Positions 1-5,537 of a stretch of 24,894 nt of DNA are shown here, in pieces; the first letter of the stretch is position 1; every line of letters begins with the position of its first letter. The position numbers and the translations under genes are program-made. Below the pieces are notes generated by a model. That model saw nothing but the letters and a program-made list of their open reading frames with translations, ran no database searches and was not told the origin of the DNA. The stretch is from positions 1 to 24,894 of the IMG/VR virus record IMGVR_UViG_3300036670_000237, one strand, 5' to 3'. Source of the DNA: a virus.

Positions 1-1
1 G

Positions 2-74
2 AGCGAATAGACAGGATCGAACTGTCATTTCCAGATTGGAAGTCTAGAGTAATAAGCCATTATACGATATTCGC
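2..74 (-). tRNA. tRNA-Gly (anticodon UCC)
   Basis: A full cloverleaf can be drawn on the minus strand. The acceptor stem is GCGAATA/TATTCGC, the anticodon stem CTAGA/TCTGG closes the loop CTTCCAA (anticodon TCC), and the T arm is GACAG-TTCGATC-CTGTC. The discriminator base is U, as usual for bacterial tRNA-Gly. No CCA is encoded. It lies just downstream of the promoter at 121-178, which probably drives it. UCC reads the GGA codon, which AT-rich phages tend to favour. Confidence 0.93.
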
Positions 75-120
75 GTTTAGTATTATCAATATGTCAATTA
101 ACGTTTGTTTTTAATTATAA

Positions 121-178
121 GTAAATATAATCAAAATCTTTTAATCTTGAAAACTTTAAGTGTTAATTTTTTGTTAAA
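121..178 (-). promoter_or_regulatory. Repeated promoter, copy 1 (upstream of tRNA-Gly)
   Basis: Read on the minus strand: two TTAACA boxes 11 bp apart (172-177 and 161-166), 31 bp, then TATATTTAC (121-129). The last element resembles the Bacteroidota -7 element TAnnTTTG. A T-run sits about 20 bp upstream of it, where the -33 element would be. Eleven copies of this layout occur in the window, all on the same strand. Confidence 0.75.
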
Positions 179-261
179 GTTTCCATTTTGCATTTCCAAC
201 CGTTTGTTTTCCTTTCTACAGTCTTAAACAATTCTCTTAATAATCTTTCCTTTTCACACAT
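163..261 (-). CDS. 32-residue micropeptide behind promoter copy 2
   Basis: Short open frame starting MCEKERLLRELFKTVERK, 32 residues, highly charged, with two cysteines and a probable amphipathic helix in its first half. I do not recognise it. It is supported mainly by position: it begins about 23 bp after the -7 element of promoter copy 2 and no other gene is available to that promoter before tRNA-Gly. Its last codons and TAA stop lie inside the two TTAACA boxes of promoter copy 1, so coding and control sequence overlap. The transcript could instead simply run on into the tRNA, and the frame could be chance. Confidence 0.45.
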   Translation of the reverse strand: MCEKERLLRELFKTVERKTNGWKCKMETLTKN

Positions 262-283
262 ATTCTATTGTTTTTAATTATAA

Positions 284-341
284 GTAAATATAATCATTTT
301 ATTTGACTTATAAAAACATGTAGTGTTAATGTTTTGTTAAA
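284..341 (-). promoter_or_regulatory. Repeated promoter, copy 2
   Basis: TTAACA boxes at 335-340 and 324-329, 31 bp, then TATATTTAC at 284-292. It lies between tRNA-Cys and the 32-residue micropeptide. Confidence 0.75.
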
Positions 342-349
342 GTTATTAG

Positions 350-419
350 AGTTTCGTAGTGGAATCGAACCACTTCTGATAGGGTTGCAAGCTATCCAAT
401 CTCCAAGATTAAACGAAAC
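350..419 (-). tRNA. tRNA-Cys (anticodon GCA)
   Basis: Cloverleaf on the minus strand with acceptor GTTTCGT/ACGAAAC, D stem AATC/GATT and T arm AGTGG-TTCGATT-CCACT. The anticodon loop TTGCAAC gives anticodon GCA, and the discriminator is U, as expected for Cys. The anticodon stem ATAGC/CCTAT has a C-C mismatch at the pair closing the loop (31-39), and the D loop is short (5 nt). An alternative reading with a 7-nt loop CTTGCAA (Ala, TGC) breaks the anticodon stem and is less likely. No CCA is encoded. Confidence 0.85.
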
Positions 420-429
420 GTGTTAAATT

Positions 430-463
430 AAAAAAGGACCAATCAGTTTTGAGAGGTCCTTTT
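430..463 (-). terminator. Rho-independent terminator after the 48-residue ORF
   Basis: On the minus strand AAAGGACC pairs with GGTCCTTT around a loop of about 14 nt and is followed by T residues. It lies about 25 bp past the stop of the 48-residue ORF and about 10 bp before tRNA-Cys. Confidence 0.75.
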
Positions 464-487
464 GAATATTTATATGTTAATAGATTT

Positions 488-634
488 TTAACTCATATTA
501 ACTTTATGATTTTCAAAAGAACCATTGTGTTTCCATTCTCTAGTATAAAAGACACATGTTTGATCCCCTGTCGGTAAGGCTAGATTCATCTCAAGTAGAC
601 TAATATTCTGCGATATGATTTGCAATGTTTTCAT
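488..634 (-). CDS. Small hypothetical protein (48 aa)
   Basis: Frame of 48 codons beginning MKTLQIISQNISLLEMNL; I recognise no family. Three things support it: an ATG behind an A-rich leader of the kind seen before the other genes, a copy of the AGATATATAA motif 52 bp upstream (687-696), and a good terminator just after the stop (430-463). Together they make a complete transcription unit between the non-coding RNA region and tRNA-Cys. The start shares only MKT with T4-type capsid-targeting leaders and lacks the Phe-Phe spacing, so I do not place it in that group. Confidence 0.6.
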   Translation of the reverse strand: MKTLQIISQNISLLEMNLALPTGDQTCVFYTREWKHNGSFENHKVNMS

Positions 635-686
635 TTTAATTTGTTTAATTATATATAAGCTTTATTTTCTTATACATATTATATTA

Positions 687-696
687 TTATATATCT
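687..696 (-). promoter_or_regulatory. AGATATATAA motif (candidate late promoter)
   Basis: Exact copy of the 10-mer AGATATATAA, also found before the sheath, tube, tape measure and ATP-grasp genes. Here it lies 52 bp before the 48-residue ORF. Confidence 0.45.
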
Positions 697-829
697 TTTA
701 GTTTCAGCTAATTCACTATAAAAGAGCTTTATTTTTAATTTATTTTCAAAAGGTGTATTTCTTCACGAATTTAAATTATTTTATACTAGTTATATATAAC
801 TTTTTATTTTTGTTTCAATTACAATTAAT

Positions 830-1385
830 TTTTTAGCACCCACATCACTATCTCATCAACATTATAATGTTGAATCGTGTTTCACTACCTTTACGTTTTC
901 ACATATAGTCTAGTCGGTAGGGTCACGTAGTTAATTAGGTATCAGTAACTTTCCTATAAAGTGGTTCGAGTTTCTCCTATGTTACTAAAGATACTTTCTA
1001 CTTATCACACTTAACTACTTGCTGAGAACTCATTTGTGTTGTAAAGTCCATACTCTTGTGCTATCTTTCTAATGACTTGATGTCAAATTCTAATGCCAAA
1101 ATGGATACTCTTTCTCAAGGAGTTCAACACATCTAACATTACTGCTAGTATCTTTATGTAAATTAGTGCTCAATAACAACCTACGGGTTTTCTCAAGTTA
1201 ATTCACAAAGGCTTCAATGTTTAACCTTTATTAAAATTAAGTCTTCTGGAGCTTCACCAGCCTTCTATTATACATGTACCTCCTACTTTCAGCTTTTTGT
1301 GTGTTTCTCCTCACTTGTTAGTTTGTTTCGGTCAGTACGAGCTTTCTTACTTTGACTTGATTATATATTTGAATTTTTTAATTTG
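830..1385 (-). ncRNA. Candidate structured non-coding RNA A
   Basis: About 550 nt with no open frame over 40 codons and visibly more G and C than nearby intergenic sequence, a usual sign of structured RNA in AT-rich genomes. It starts just downstream of promoter copy 3. Its first part (1235-1362) shares a domain with RNA B. Further down, nested helices can be drawn around 890-935 (CGTG with CACG enclosing CTACC with GGTAG), and there is a perfect 18-nt palindrome at 856-873. Large phage RNAs near tRNAs such as GOLLD and ROOL are precedents, but I cannot assign it to a family. From about 700 to 830 I see only AT-rich sequence. The 3' end is uncertain. Confidence 0.55.
1235..1362 (-). ncRNA. 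Shared RNA domain, copy A
   Basis: Minus strand: an outer helix of AATCAAGTC (1362-1354) with GACTTAATT (1243-1235), 8 of 9 paired. Inside is AAGTCAAA, then AAAGCTCG, then GTATAATA, then GGCTGGTGAAGC, with hairpin CTGG-TGAAGCT-CCAG (1246-1260) joined by AAGAC to the outer helix. The same blocks in the same order occur in copy B at 14487-14597, while the segments between differ. Confidence 0.6.
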
Positions 1386-1403
1386 TTTTGTTTTTAATTA
1401 TAA

Positions 1404-1461
1404 GTAAATATAATCAAAACTTTTTAATCTTGAAAACTTTAAGTGTTAAAGTTTTGTTAAA
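1404..1461 (-). promoter_or_regulatory. Repeated promoter, copy 3 (drives RNA A)
   Basis: TTAACA boxes at 1455-1460 and 1444-1449, 31 bp, then TATATTTAC at 1404-1412. The end of the 136-aa gene reads through both boxes, so its stop codon lies inside the proximal box. The first thing downstream is RNA A, with no open frame. Confidence 0.75.
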
Positions 1462-1856
1462 GTTTTCTGATTGTTGTACCATTTAATAAACATTAATACT
1501 CCTAAGTAAACTGCTTCGATTTTAGACAAATCTGTTTTTCGATAGCCTATGTCTTCAAAAAACGGGTGATTAATAGTAACGATATTTCCTGTTATTTTAA
1601 AAGTATACCCTAATGATTCAATTTTTTCTACAACAGGCATTAACCAATCCCAGTTTTTATTAAAAGGTAAATCTTCTAATAAAAAATAAGGTTCATTGTT
1701 GTAATCACATACCTCGTCTCCTTCTAAAGTTACGATTTTTCCTTCATCCCATACCCAATCAGATTCATTTGAAGAATGATATTGCAAAGTTTCAAACTTT
1801 TTATTTTCAATCTTATAACCCATGAACTTAGCTATAATTTTTATTTTTTTTCCCAT
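1446..1856 (-). CDS. Hypothetical phage protein (136 aa)
   Basis: Soluble protein of 136 residues with no transmembrane segment and no motif I can name. The N-terminus is basic (MGKKIKIIAKF). The middle is acidic and aromatic, and the C-terminal half has an alternating pattern (ESLGYTFKITGNIVTI) that suggests a small alpha/beta fold. It is the last gene of the unit that starts at promoter copy 4 (108-aa protein, SWIM protein, two tiny ORFs, then this one). Its last codons, encoding KTLTKL, and its TAA are embedded in the TTAACA boxes of promoter copy 3. This makes it an accessory gene of unknown role, probably expressed early. Confidence 0.85.
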   Translation of the reverse strand: MGKKIKIIAKFMGYKIENKKFETLQYHSSNESDWVWDEGKIVTLEGDEVCDYNNEPYFLLEDLPFNKNWDWLMPVVEKIESLGYTFKITGNIVTINHPFFEDIGYRKTDLSKIEAVYLGVLMFIKWYNNQKTLTKL

Positions 1857-1917
1857 AATTCATTTAAAGGTTAAAGGTTATATTAATTTTCTGTCAAATT
1901 TTTATGATTGTTTTGTT

Positions 1918-2049
1918 TTAATACAAATTTTCTTTATAGTTTGTATATGAGAAATTAAACAATTCATCTAGATTGTTTGGATTAATATACATTCCTTTCA
2001 CGCAATGCGCGTCTGATCTATTTATGGTTGATCTTGTGTAAAATGACAT
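1918..2049 (-). CDS. Small hypothetical protein (43 aa)
   Basis: Frame of 43 codons beginning MSFYTRSTINRSDAHCVKG, polar and rich in Asn, Tyr and Ser, not recognised. It starts 15 bp after the stop of the 34-residue membrane peptide and has an A-rich leader. Its place in a unit of tightly packed small genes on one strand supports it being real. No other evidence. Confidence 0.55.
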   Translation of the reverse strand: MSFYTRSTINRSDAHCVKGMYINPNNLDELFNFSYTNYKENLY

Positions 2050-2064
2050 AGTTTATATTTTTAA

Positions 2065-2169
2065 TTAAATAATAAATGTAAATCCAATAAGTACTAATAA
2101 TGAAAGTATAGCAATTAATATGAATATATTGACTTGTCTCTGTATAAATTTCTTTTCTTCGGTATTCAT
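2065..2169 (-). CDS. Single-span membrane micropeptide (34 aa)
   Basis: A 34-residue frame with a charged, cytosolic-looking N-terminus (MNTEEKKFIQRQ) followed by about 20 hydrophobic residues ending in FTFII. This is the layout of a single-pass membrane peptide. It lies between the SWIM protein and the 43-aa ORF in the unit from promoter copy 4. Small one-span phage peptides can act in lysis control, superinfection exclusion or inhibition of membrane-bound defences. Nothing in the sequence tells which. Confidence 0.6.
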   Translation of the reverse strand: MNTEEKKFIQRQVNIFILIAILSLLVLIGFTFII

Positions 2170-2190
2170 TAATAAATTATTTGTTATAAC

Positions 2191-2544
2191 TTATACCTTT
2201 GATTTTTGGTTTGTTTCAATTTCCTTTATGTGCTTGCAATTTCCTCTTCTAAATGTAGAAGCAGGACAATTACAACTCCAATCGCCTTGTTTAAATTTTA
2301 CTAAATATTCTGATTTTCCATTTGATGAAGGTACTTTAAATTCAAGATCTATCTGGGACTTAGACGTAACCTCTAGGGCAATCTGTTTCTCTTTATATAT
2401 TATATCATCAGTATACTCGACATCCTCCCTTGTTGTTCCAGGATCAACCTGAATCCATCCTGGGCAGATATATGTCCCGCTTAATGTGTTAAATATTCCA
2501 AATGTCTTGAAAACTGGATCTCTTGGTATTTTATATTTTGCCAT
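2191..2544 (-). CDS. SWIM zinc-finger domain protein
   Basis: Protein of 117 residues. The C-terminal part has the SWIM pattern C91-x-C93 ... C103-x-H105 in WSCNCPASTFRRGNCKHI. SWIM fingers bind zinc and usually mediate contact with DNA or protein partners; they occur in transposases, helicase-related proteins and recombination mediators. The N-terminal 85 residues contain repeated beta-like stretches and no enzyme motif I know. It lies second in the unit from promoter copy 4, 28 bp after the 108-aa gene. Its role in the phage is unknown; DNA or protein binding is the most that can be inferred. Confidence 0.8.
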   Translation of the reverse strand: MAKYKIPRDPVFKTFGIFNTLSGTYICPGWIQVDPGTTREDVEYTDDIIYKEKQIALEVTSKSQIDLEFKVPSSNGKSEYLVKFKQGDWSCNCPASTFRRGNCKHIKEIETNQKSKV

Positions 2545-2572
2545 AATATTTTTAGTATGTTAGATTAACTAA

Positions 2573-2899
2573 TTATTCTTCGAACCCCCTAGAATGTACT
2601 ATAGTAACACCATATAATTCCTCATACTTTTTCTTAAAGCCAAATGGCATATATCGTACGTAATCTCCTTCAAATAACCATTTAATTGTTTTTTCACAAA
2701 CGTCATGTAGGGATTTATCACTACTTCGATTTGTTTCACCAAGATATGATGCGTTTTGCTGAGAATCCCAATCAGTCTGATATGATATTGTAATTCTTTT
2801 ACCCTTTGACATGTGAAATTTATATAATTTTCCGTCGATATTTATAAATCCTGGAATCATTTCAAATAATATGTTTGTATCTTTATTGAAATTAGTCAT
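2573..2899 (-). CDS. Hypothetical phage protein (108 aa)
   Basis: First gene after promoter copy 4; its ATG lies about 24 bp past the -7 element. The 108-residue product is soluble, with a beta-rich first half (GFINIDGKLYKFHMSKGKRI) and a more helical second half. It ends with the charged segment HSRGFEE. I recognise no family. The strong promoter and the terminator hairpin just upstream suggest an independently switched, probably early gene. Confidence 0.8.
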   Translation of the reverse strand: MTNFNKDTNILFEMIPGFINIDGKLYKFHMSKGKRITISYQTDWDSQQNASYLGETNRSSDKSLHDVCEKTIKWLFEGDYVRYMPFGFKKKYEELYGVTIVHSRGFEE

Positions 2900-2923
2900 A
2901 ATTGATTGTTTTAATTTGTATAT

Positions 2924-2981
2924 GTAAATATAATCAAAAAACTCTGTATTAAAAAATACAGAGTGTTAATTTTTTGTTAAA
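2924..2981 (-). promoter_or_regulatory. Repeated promoter, copy 4, with embedded terminator
   Basis: TTAACA boxes at 2975-2980 and 2964-2969, 31 bp, then TATATTTAC at 2924-2932. The spacer holds a 10-bp hairpin (2941-2964, stems ACTCTGTATT and AATACAGAGT) followed on the minus strand by six T. Termination of the upstream gene and initiation of the next are thus fused in one element. Confidence 0.8.
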
Positions 2982-2988
2982 GTTATGT

Positions 2989-3228
2989 TTAGTTGGGTTT
3001 TATTCTCCAATTACATAATTCACCATAATCGAAATTAGGTCTATCTACTTGATTATGTTTAATAAAATCATGCCATGGTTCGTTATGATGGTTTGATTGA
3101 ATGGTTTTACCGTTATTCCATGCATCAATTAACTCTTCTTTGGTTAAAACTCCATTTATTGATAATGAGAAAGATAATAAAGTACTACCCTTTCCTAGGG
3201 TTATTCCCTCCGGTGATGAATGTGCCAT
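2989..3228 (-). CDS. Hypothetical phage protein (79 aa)
   Basis: Product of 79 residues with no motif I can name. It has a Gly/Ser-rich N-terminus (MAHSSPEGITLGKGS), a likely helix around KEELIDAWNNGK and an aromatic, His-rich C-terminal half. It follows the 57-aa gene by about 40 bp and is the last gene before the combined terminator and promoter at 2924-2981, 8 bp past its stop. A spurious frame on the other strand overlaps it and can be ignored. Confidence 0.75.
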   Translation of the reverse strand: MAHSSPEGITLGKGSTLLSFSLSINGVLTKEELIDAWNNGKTIQSNHHNEPWHDFIKHNQVDRPNFDYGELCNWRIKPN

Positions 3229-3267
3229 AATTTTTTATTTAGTTATTTTTAAATTTTGTTTTTGTTT

Positions 3268-3441
3268 TTACGTAATTATTTTAATAAACTTCATATATGA
3301 TATACTCTTCCTATGAACTCTTTCTATTTTTGTTTCTCCACATTTACATTTTGTTACGATATAGTTAGTTTCATTTTCCATTGGAATATTATACAACGAG
3401 GTATCGAAATAGTGTTTGTGTTTATGTTTTTTGAACCACAT
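3268..3441 (-). CDS. Small basic protein with CxC motif (57 aa)
   Basis: A frame of 57 codons beginning MWFKKHKHKHYFDTS. The N-terminus is a Lys/His run, and residues 32-35 are CKCG, which could be half of a metal site if the protein dimerises; there is no second cysteine pair. It is the first gene after promoter copy 5, with its ATG 23 bp past the -7 element. Not recognised. Confidence 0.65.
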   Translation of the reverse strand: MWFKKHKHKHYFDTSLYNIPMENETNYIVTKCKCGETKIERVHRKSISYMKFIKIIT

Positions 3442-3463
3442 ATTATTTTGTTTTTAGTTATAT

Positions 3464-3520
3464 GTAAATATAAACAAAAAACTCCGCATTAAAAATACGG
3501 AGTGTTAACTTTTTGTTAAA
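3464..3520 (-). promoter_or_regulatory. Repeated promoter, copy 5, with embedded terminator
   Basis: TTAACA boxes at 3514-3519 and 3503-3508, then TATATTTAC at 3464-3472. The spacer is 30 bp rather than 31 because the loop of the embedded hairpin (3481-3503) is one base shorter. The stem carries CCG/CGG where copy 4 has CTG/CAG, so pairing is kept. A T-run follows on the minus strand. Confidence 0.8.
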
Positions 3521-3522
3521 GT

Positions 3523-4053
3523 TTATTTCTGATCAAATGTTGAAGTAAATAAGTCATTCAAATAAATAAACATTATAGACAGTTCATGTGATTGAGAATA
3601 GCCCAATGATGTAATAAAACAATCATTTTCTTTTTTATACATCTCGAACATTCTAGATCTTGTCATCTTTGAATATTGTACATTTGCAATTCTATCACAT
3701 AACTTTACGAACAAAGCATACTCTGTGCTTTTAATTCCTTCATAGTATTTATCGTTTGCTCGTTCCTTTCGTGTTTTACCCTTTTCATTTGAAACAGCAT
3801 AAATAATATCCGCTGCAACATGTCCTATCACATTTTTAACATCATTATATGATACTCTAGTATCTTCAATAAGATCGTGGCCATACGCTGCTAAAATAAC
3901 TGATTCTATGTCATTTGGATTGCGAACTAATTTTATAAATTGTTGAGCAGTATTAGCTACCATTCTTAAATGAAATTCATATGGTAAATACGTATCGTAC
4001 ATGTGATTAGTAGATCTATGTTGTTCTAAAATATATTTGATTTTGTCTTCCAT
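3523..4053 (-). CDS. MESH1-like HD hydrolase (putative alarmone hydrolase)
   Basis: A 176-residue HD-domain protein matching the hydrolase half of RelA/SpoT and the stand-alone enzyme MESH1. Visible metal and substrate residues are H28, H59-D60 (AAYGHDLIEDT, with E63-D64), and D120 with N124 in KLCDRIANV. The four-residue gap between D120 and N124 is as in MESH1. No synthetase or TGS domain is present, so it should only degrade. Family members remove 3'-pyrophosphate from (p)ppGpp; some instead act on NADPH or (p)ppApp. It is the only gene behind promoter copy 6, with a terminator on each side. It may keep the stringent response or a toxSAS-type alarmone low during infection (inference). Confidence 0.82.
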   Translation of the reverse strand: MEDKIKYILEQHRSTNHMYDTYLPYEFHLRMVANTAQQFIKLVRNPNDIESVILAAYGHDLIEDTRVSYNDVKNVIGHVAADIIYAVSNEKGKTRKERANDKYYEGIKSTEYALFVKLCDRIANVQYSKMTRSRMFEMYKKENDCFITSLGYSQSHELSIMFIYLNDLFTSTFDQK

Positions 4054-4077
4054 GATAATATGTTTTAATTTGTATAT

Positions 4078-4135
4078 GTAAATATAATCAAAAAACTCCG
4101 TATTAAAAAATACAGAGTGTTAAATCTTTGTTAAA
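4078..4135 (-). promoter_or_regulatory. Repeated promoter, copy 6, with embedded terminator
   Basis: TTAACA boxes at 4129-4134 and 4118-4123, 31 bp, then TATATTTAC at 4078-4086. The hairpin at 4095-4118 pairs ACTCTGTATT with AATACGGAGT through one G-T wobble, then a T-run. It closes the 2H phosphoesterase gene and opens the HD hydrolase gene. Confidence 0.8.
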
Positions 4136-4142
4136 TTTCTAT

Positions 4143-4685
4143 TTAAATGTTAATAGTATTTTTACTACCATCTGTCATTGAATAAACAATATGTGATGGA
4201 ATTAAGACATGTTCATTCTTATTAAACATTTCTACGTATTTTTTTCCCATACCTGATTTTAAATATGCAACAGTCATATGAGGATGATAATCAGGATAGT
4301 CTGTTTTATATGGAAGTTCACATAAAGATTTATTGGCGGCATGTAAATTATCTCCCTTAATATCAAATTTAAGTACATCAAACTCTTTGTTTTCAAATAA
4401 TGAAATGTTATGTGCGATACATTTACCAAAGTCAAACCCTTGTAATTTTACTTTAACAGTATTTAATGATACATCTGCATTCAGTCCATATAATAGAGTA
4501 CAATGTGATTCGGTTTCTAGACCATGACCTCCTCCTTCATCGGATTCAAATAGATCAGACGCTATTATTTCTTTATGAATTTGTGCCATTTTTGGAAAGT
4601 CAAAGTATAACATTGCACAATTAGCGCTATATGTTTGTTTTTTAGCCTCGTTCATAAATTCCTCAAATAATTTTATTTTTTTCAT
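4143..4685 (-). CDS. 2H phosphoesterase (LigT-like) with capsid-targeting leader
   Basis: 180 residues. Two HxT motifs define the 2H phosphoesterase fold: H61-C-T63 (ESHCTLLYG) and H136-M-T138 (DYHPHMTVAYL). Relatives hydrolyse 2',3'-cyclic phosphates or 2'-5' bonds in RNA, and phage Acb1, also a 2H enzyme, degrades the cyclic nucleotides of CBASS immunity. The protein begins MKKIKLFEEFMNE-A, a leader shared with the next three upstream genes and similar to the T4 capsid-targeting leader MKTYQEFIAE-A, cut after Glu by the prohead protease. I infer that it is packaged in the head and injected. It is the last gene of the cassette and is followed by a terminator. The substrate cannot be decided from sequence. 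Confidence 0.85.
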   Translation of the reverse strand: MKKIKLFEEFMNEAKKQTYSANCAMLYFDFPKMAQIHKEIIASDLFESDEGGGHGLETESHCTLLYGLNADVSLNTVKVKLQGFDFGKCIAHNISLFENKEFDVLKFDIKGDNLHAANKSLCELPYKTDYPDYHPHMTVAYLKSGMGKKYVEMFNKNEHVLIPSHIVYSMTDGSKNTINI

Positions 4686-4690
4686 TTGCC

Positions 4691-5062
4691 TTATTTTTTA
4701 TTAAGTTTCTTTCCCTTTTCAATAGCCCAATCAACTCCTTCATCTCCACCCCATAGTAACCAACTAACATATCCTTTATCAAGCCATGGTGTACTTTTAA
4801 ATTCAGGTGATATTGCTGAGTTTTTTCTATGTCTATTAAATGATGCCATTCGAGATACAACATCAGCAGATATCTTTTCTTTATTTGCTAATTGATTTGC
4901 TCGTTGCCATCCAACTACAGTACCGGCCTTTATTTCATCTCTACCATATTCATCGCGCCAATCAATTGCCATTTTTGCATTTTGAGATGCGGCAGCTGGA
5001 TAATCATTATATGTTTCCTCTGATTCGTTTAAAAACTCTTCAAATAATTTTATCCTTTTCAT
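4691..5062 (-). CDS. Putative capsid-targeted small phage domain protein
   Basis: The frame is open further upstream, but I place the start at the ATG encoding MKRIKLFEEFLNE-SEE because this matches the leader of its neighbours and leaves a 7-bp gap to the preceding stop. The 123-residue protein then has a domain with DWRDEYGRDEIKAGTVVGW, RANQLAN, MASFNRHRK and SWLLWGGDEGVDWA. I recall such a domain from many phage head-associated proteins, sometimes attached to prohead proteases, but no function is known to me. LNE at positions 11-13 fits the L/I-x-E cleavage rule of T4-type prohead proteases. It is probably an internal head protein (inference). Confidence 0.78.
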   Translation of the reverse strand: MKRIKLFEEFLNESEETYNDYPAAASQNAKMAIDWRDEYGRDEIKAGTVVGWQRANQLANKEKISADVVSRMASFNRHRKNSAISPEFKSTPWLDKGYVSWLLWGGDEGVDWAIEKGKKLNKK

Positions 5063-5069
5063 TAATGTA

Positions 5070-5525
5070 TTAATCTTTTTCAGGCTTCCATGGTAGTTTT
5101 TTGTCATGACCACCGTCTCTAACTTCTTTGGCTAAATCCTTATCTGCATTTCCCCATGTTCCTTTTCCTTTTTCTAAGAATGCATTTACTCTTGCATATC
5201 CCCATCCTTCTTGAGTCATTCCTGCATAGTGACTTGAATTCCATGCTCCCATTCCTCTTCGCATTACCGCTCTAATAATTCCAATAGGAACACCTGACGC
5301 TTTTGCCTTATTGTCTAATCCAGTATTAACCGCTGCGTTTGCGAGTTTTTCACGTGAAGTTGCCTTATCTTCCTTCTCACTAATAAAATCAGGATAGTTG
5401 TCATTTCCACAGTTATGGCAAATATATGGATCATTTCCACCTTCTTCTAATCTCCATTCCCACTTGCATTTATCACATGTTACTTGATTAACAGAAAATT
5501 CTTCAAATGTTTTAAATAGTTTCAT
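5070..5525 (-). CDS. Zinc-ribbon protein with phage-specific C-terminal domain
   Basis: 151 residues. The N-terminus MKLFKTFEEFSVNQ resembles the leaders of the adjacent genes, but the Glu expected at the cleavage point is missing. A zinc ribbon follows: C17-x2-C20 and C36-x2-C39, in TCDKCKWEW and YICHNCG. The remainder contains KASGVPIGIIRAVMRRGMGAW, then SSHYAGMTQEGWGYARVNAF and a KGKGTWGNADKDLAKE tail, a domain I recall as recurrent in large-phage proteins and of unknown function. It sits 12 bp after the ATP-grasp gene. Either it is a less processed head protein, or the zinc ribbon acts on nucleic acid after delivery. Both are inference. Confidence 0.75.
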   Translation of the reverse strand: MKLFKTFEEFSVNQVTCDKCKWEWRLEEGGNDPYICHNCGNDNYPDFISEKEDKATSREKLANAAVNTGLDNKAKASGVPIGIIRAVMRRGMGAWNSSHYAGMTQEGWGYARVNAFLEKGKGTWGNADKDLAKEVRDGGHDKKLPWKPEKD

Positions 5526-5537
5526 TCTTATTTTATT

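Noticed and set aside
1025-1200. Protein-like frames in region A (LEKTRRLLLSTNL..., HQVIRKIAQEYGLYN...)
   Set aside because: They are under 40 codons, in different frames, without a start codon, and interrupted by stops. A decayed gene cannot be excluded, but the shared RNA domain and own promoter favour non-coding RNA.
4686-5073. Plus-strand and alternative minus-strand open frames over the leader-bearing genes
   Set aside because: They lie antisense or out of frame to genes with recognisable domains, have no promoter or leader, and show low-complexity translations.
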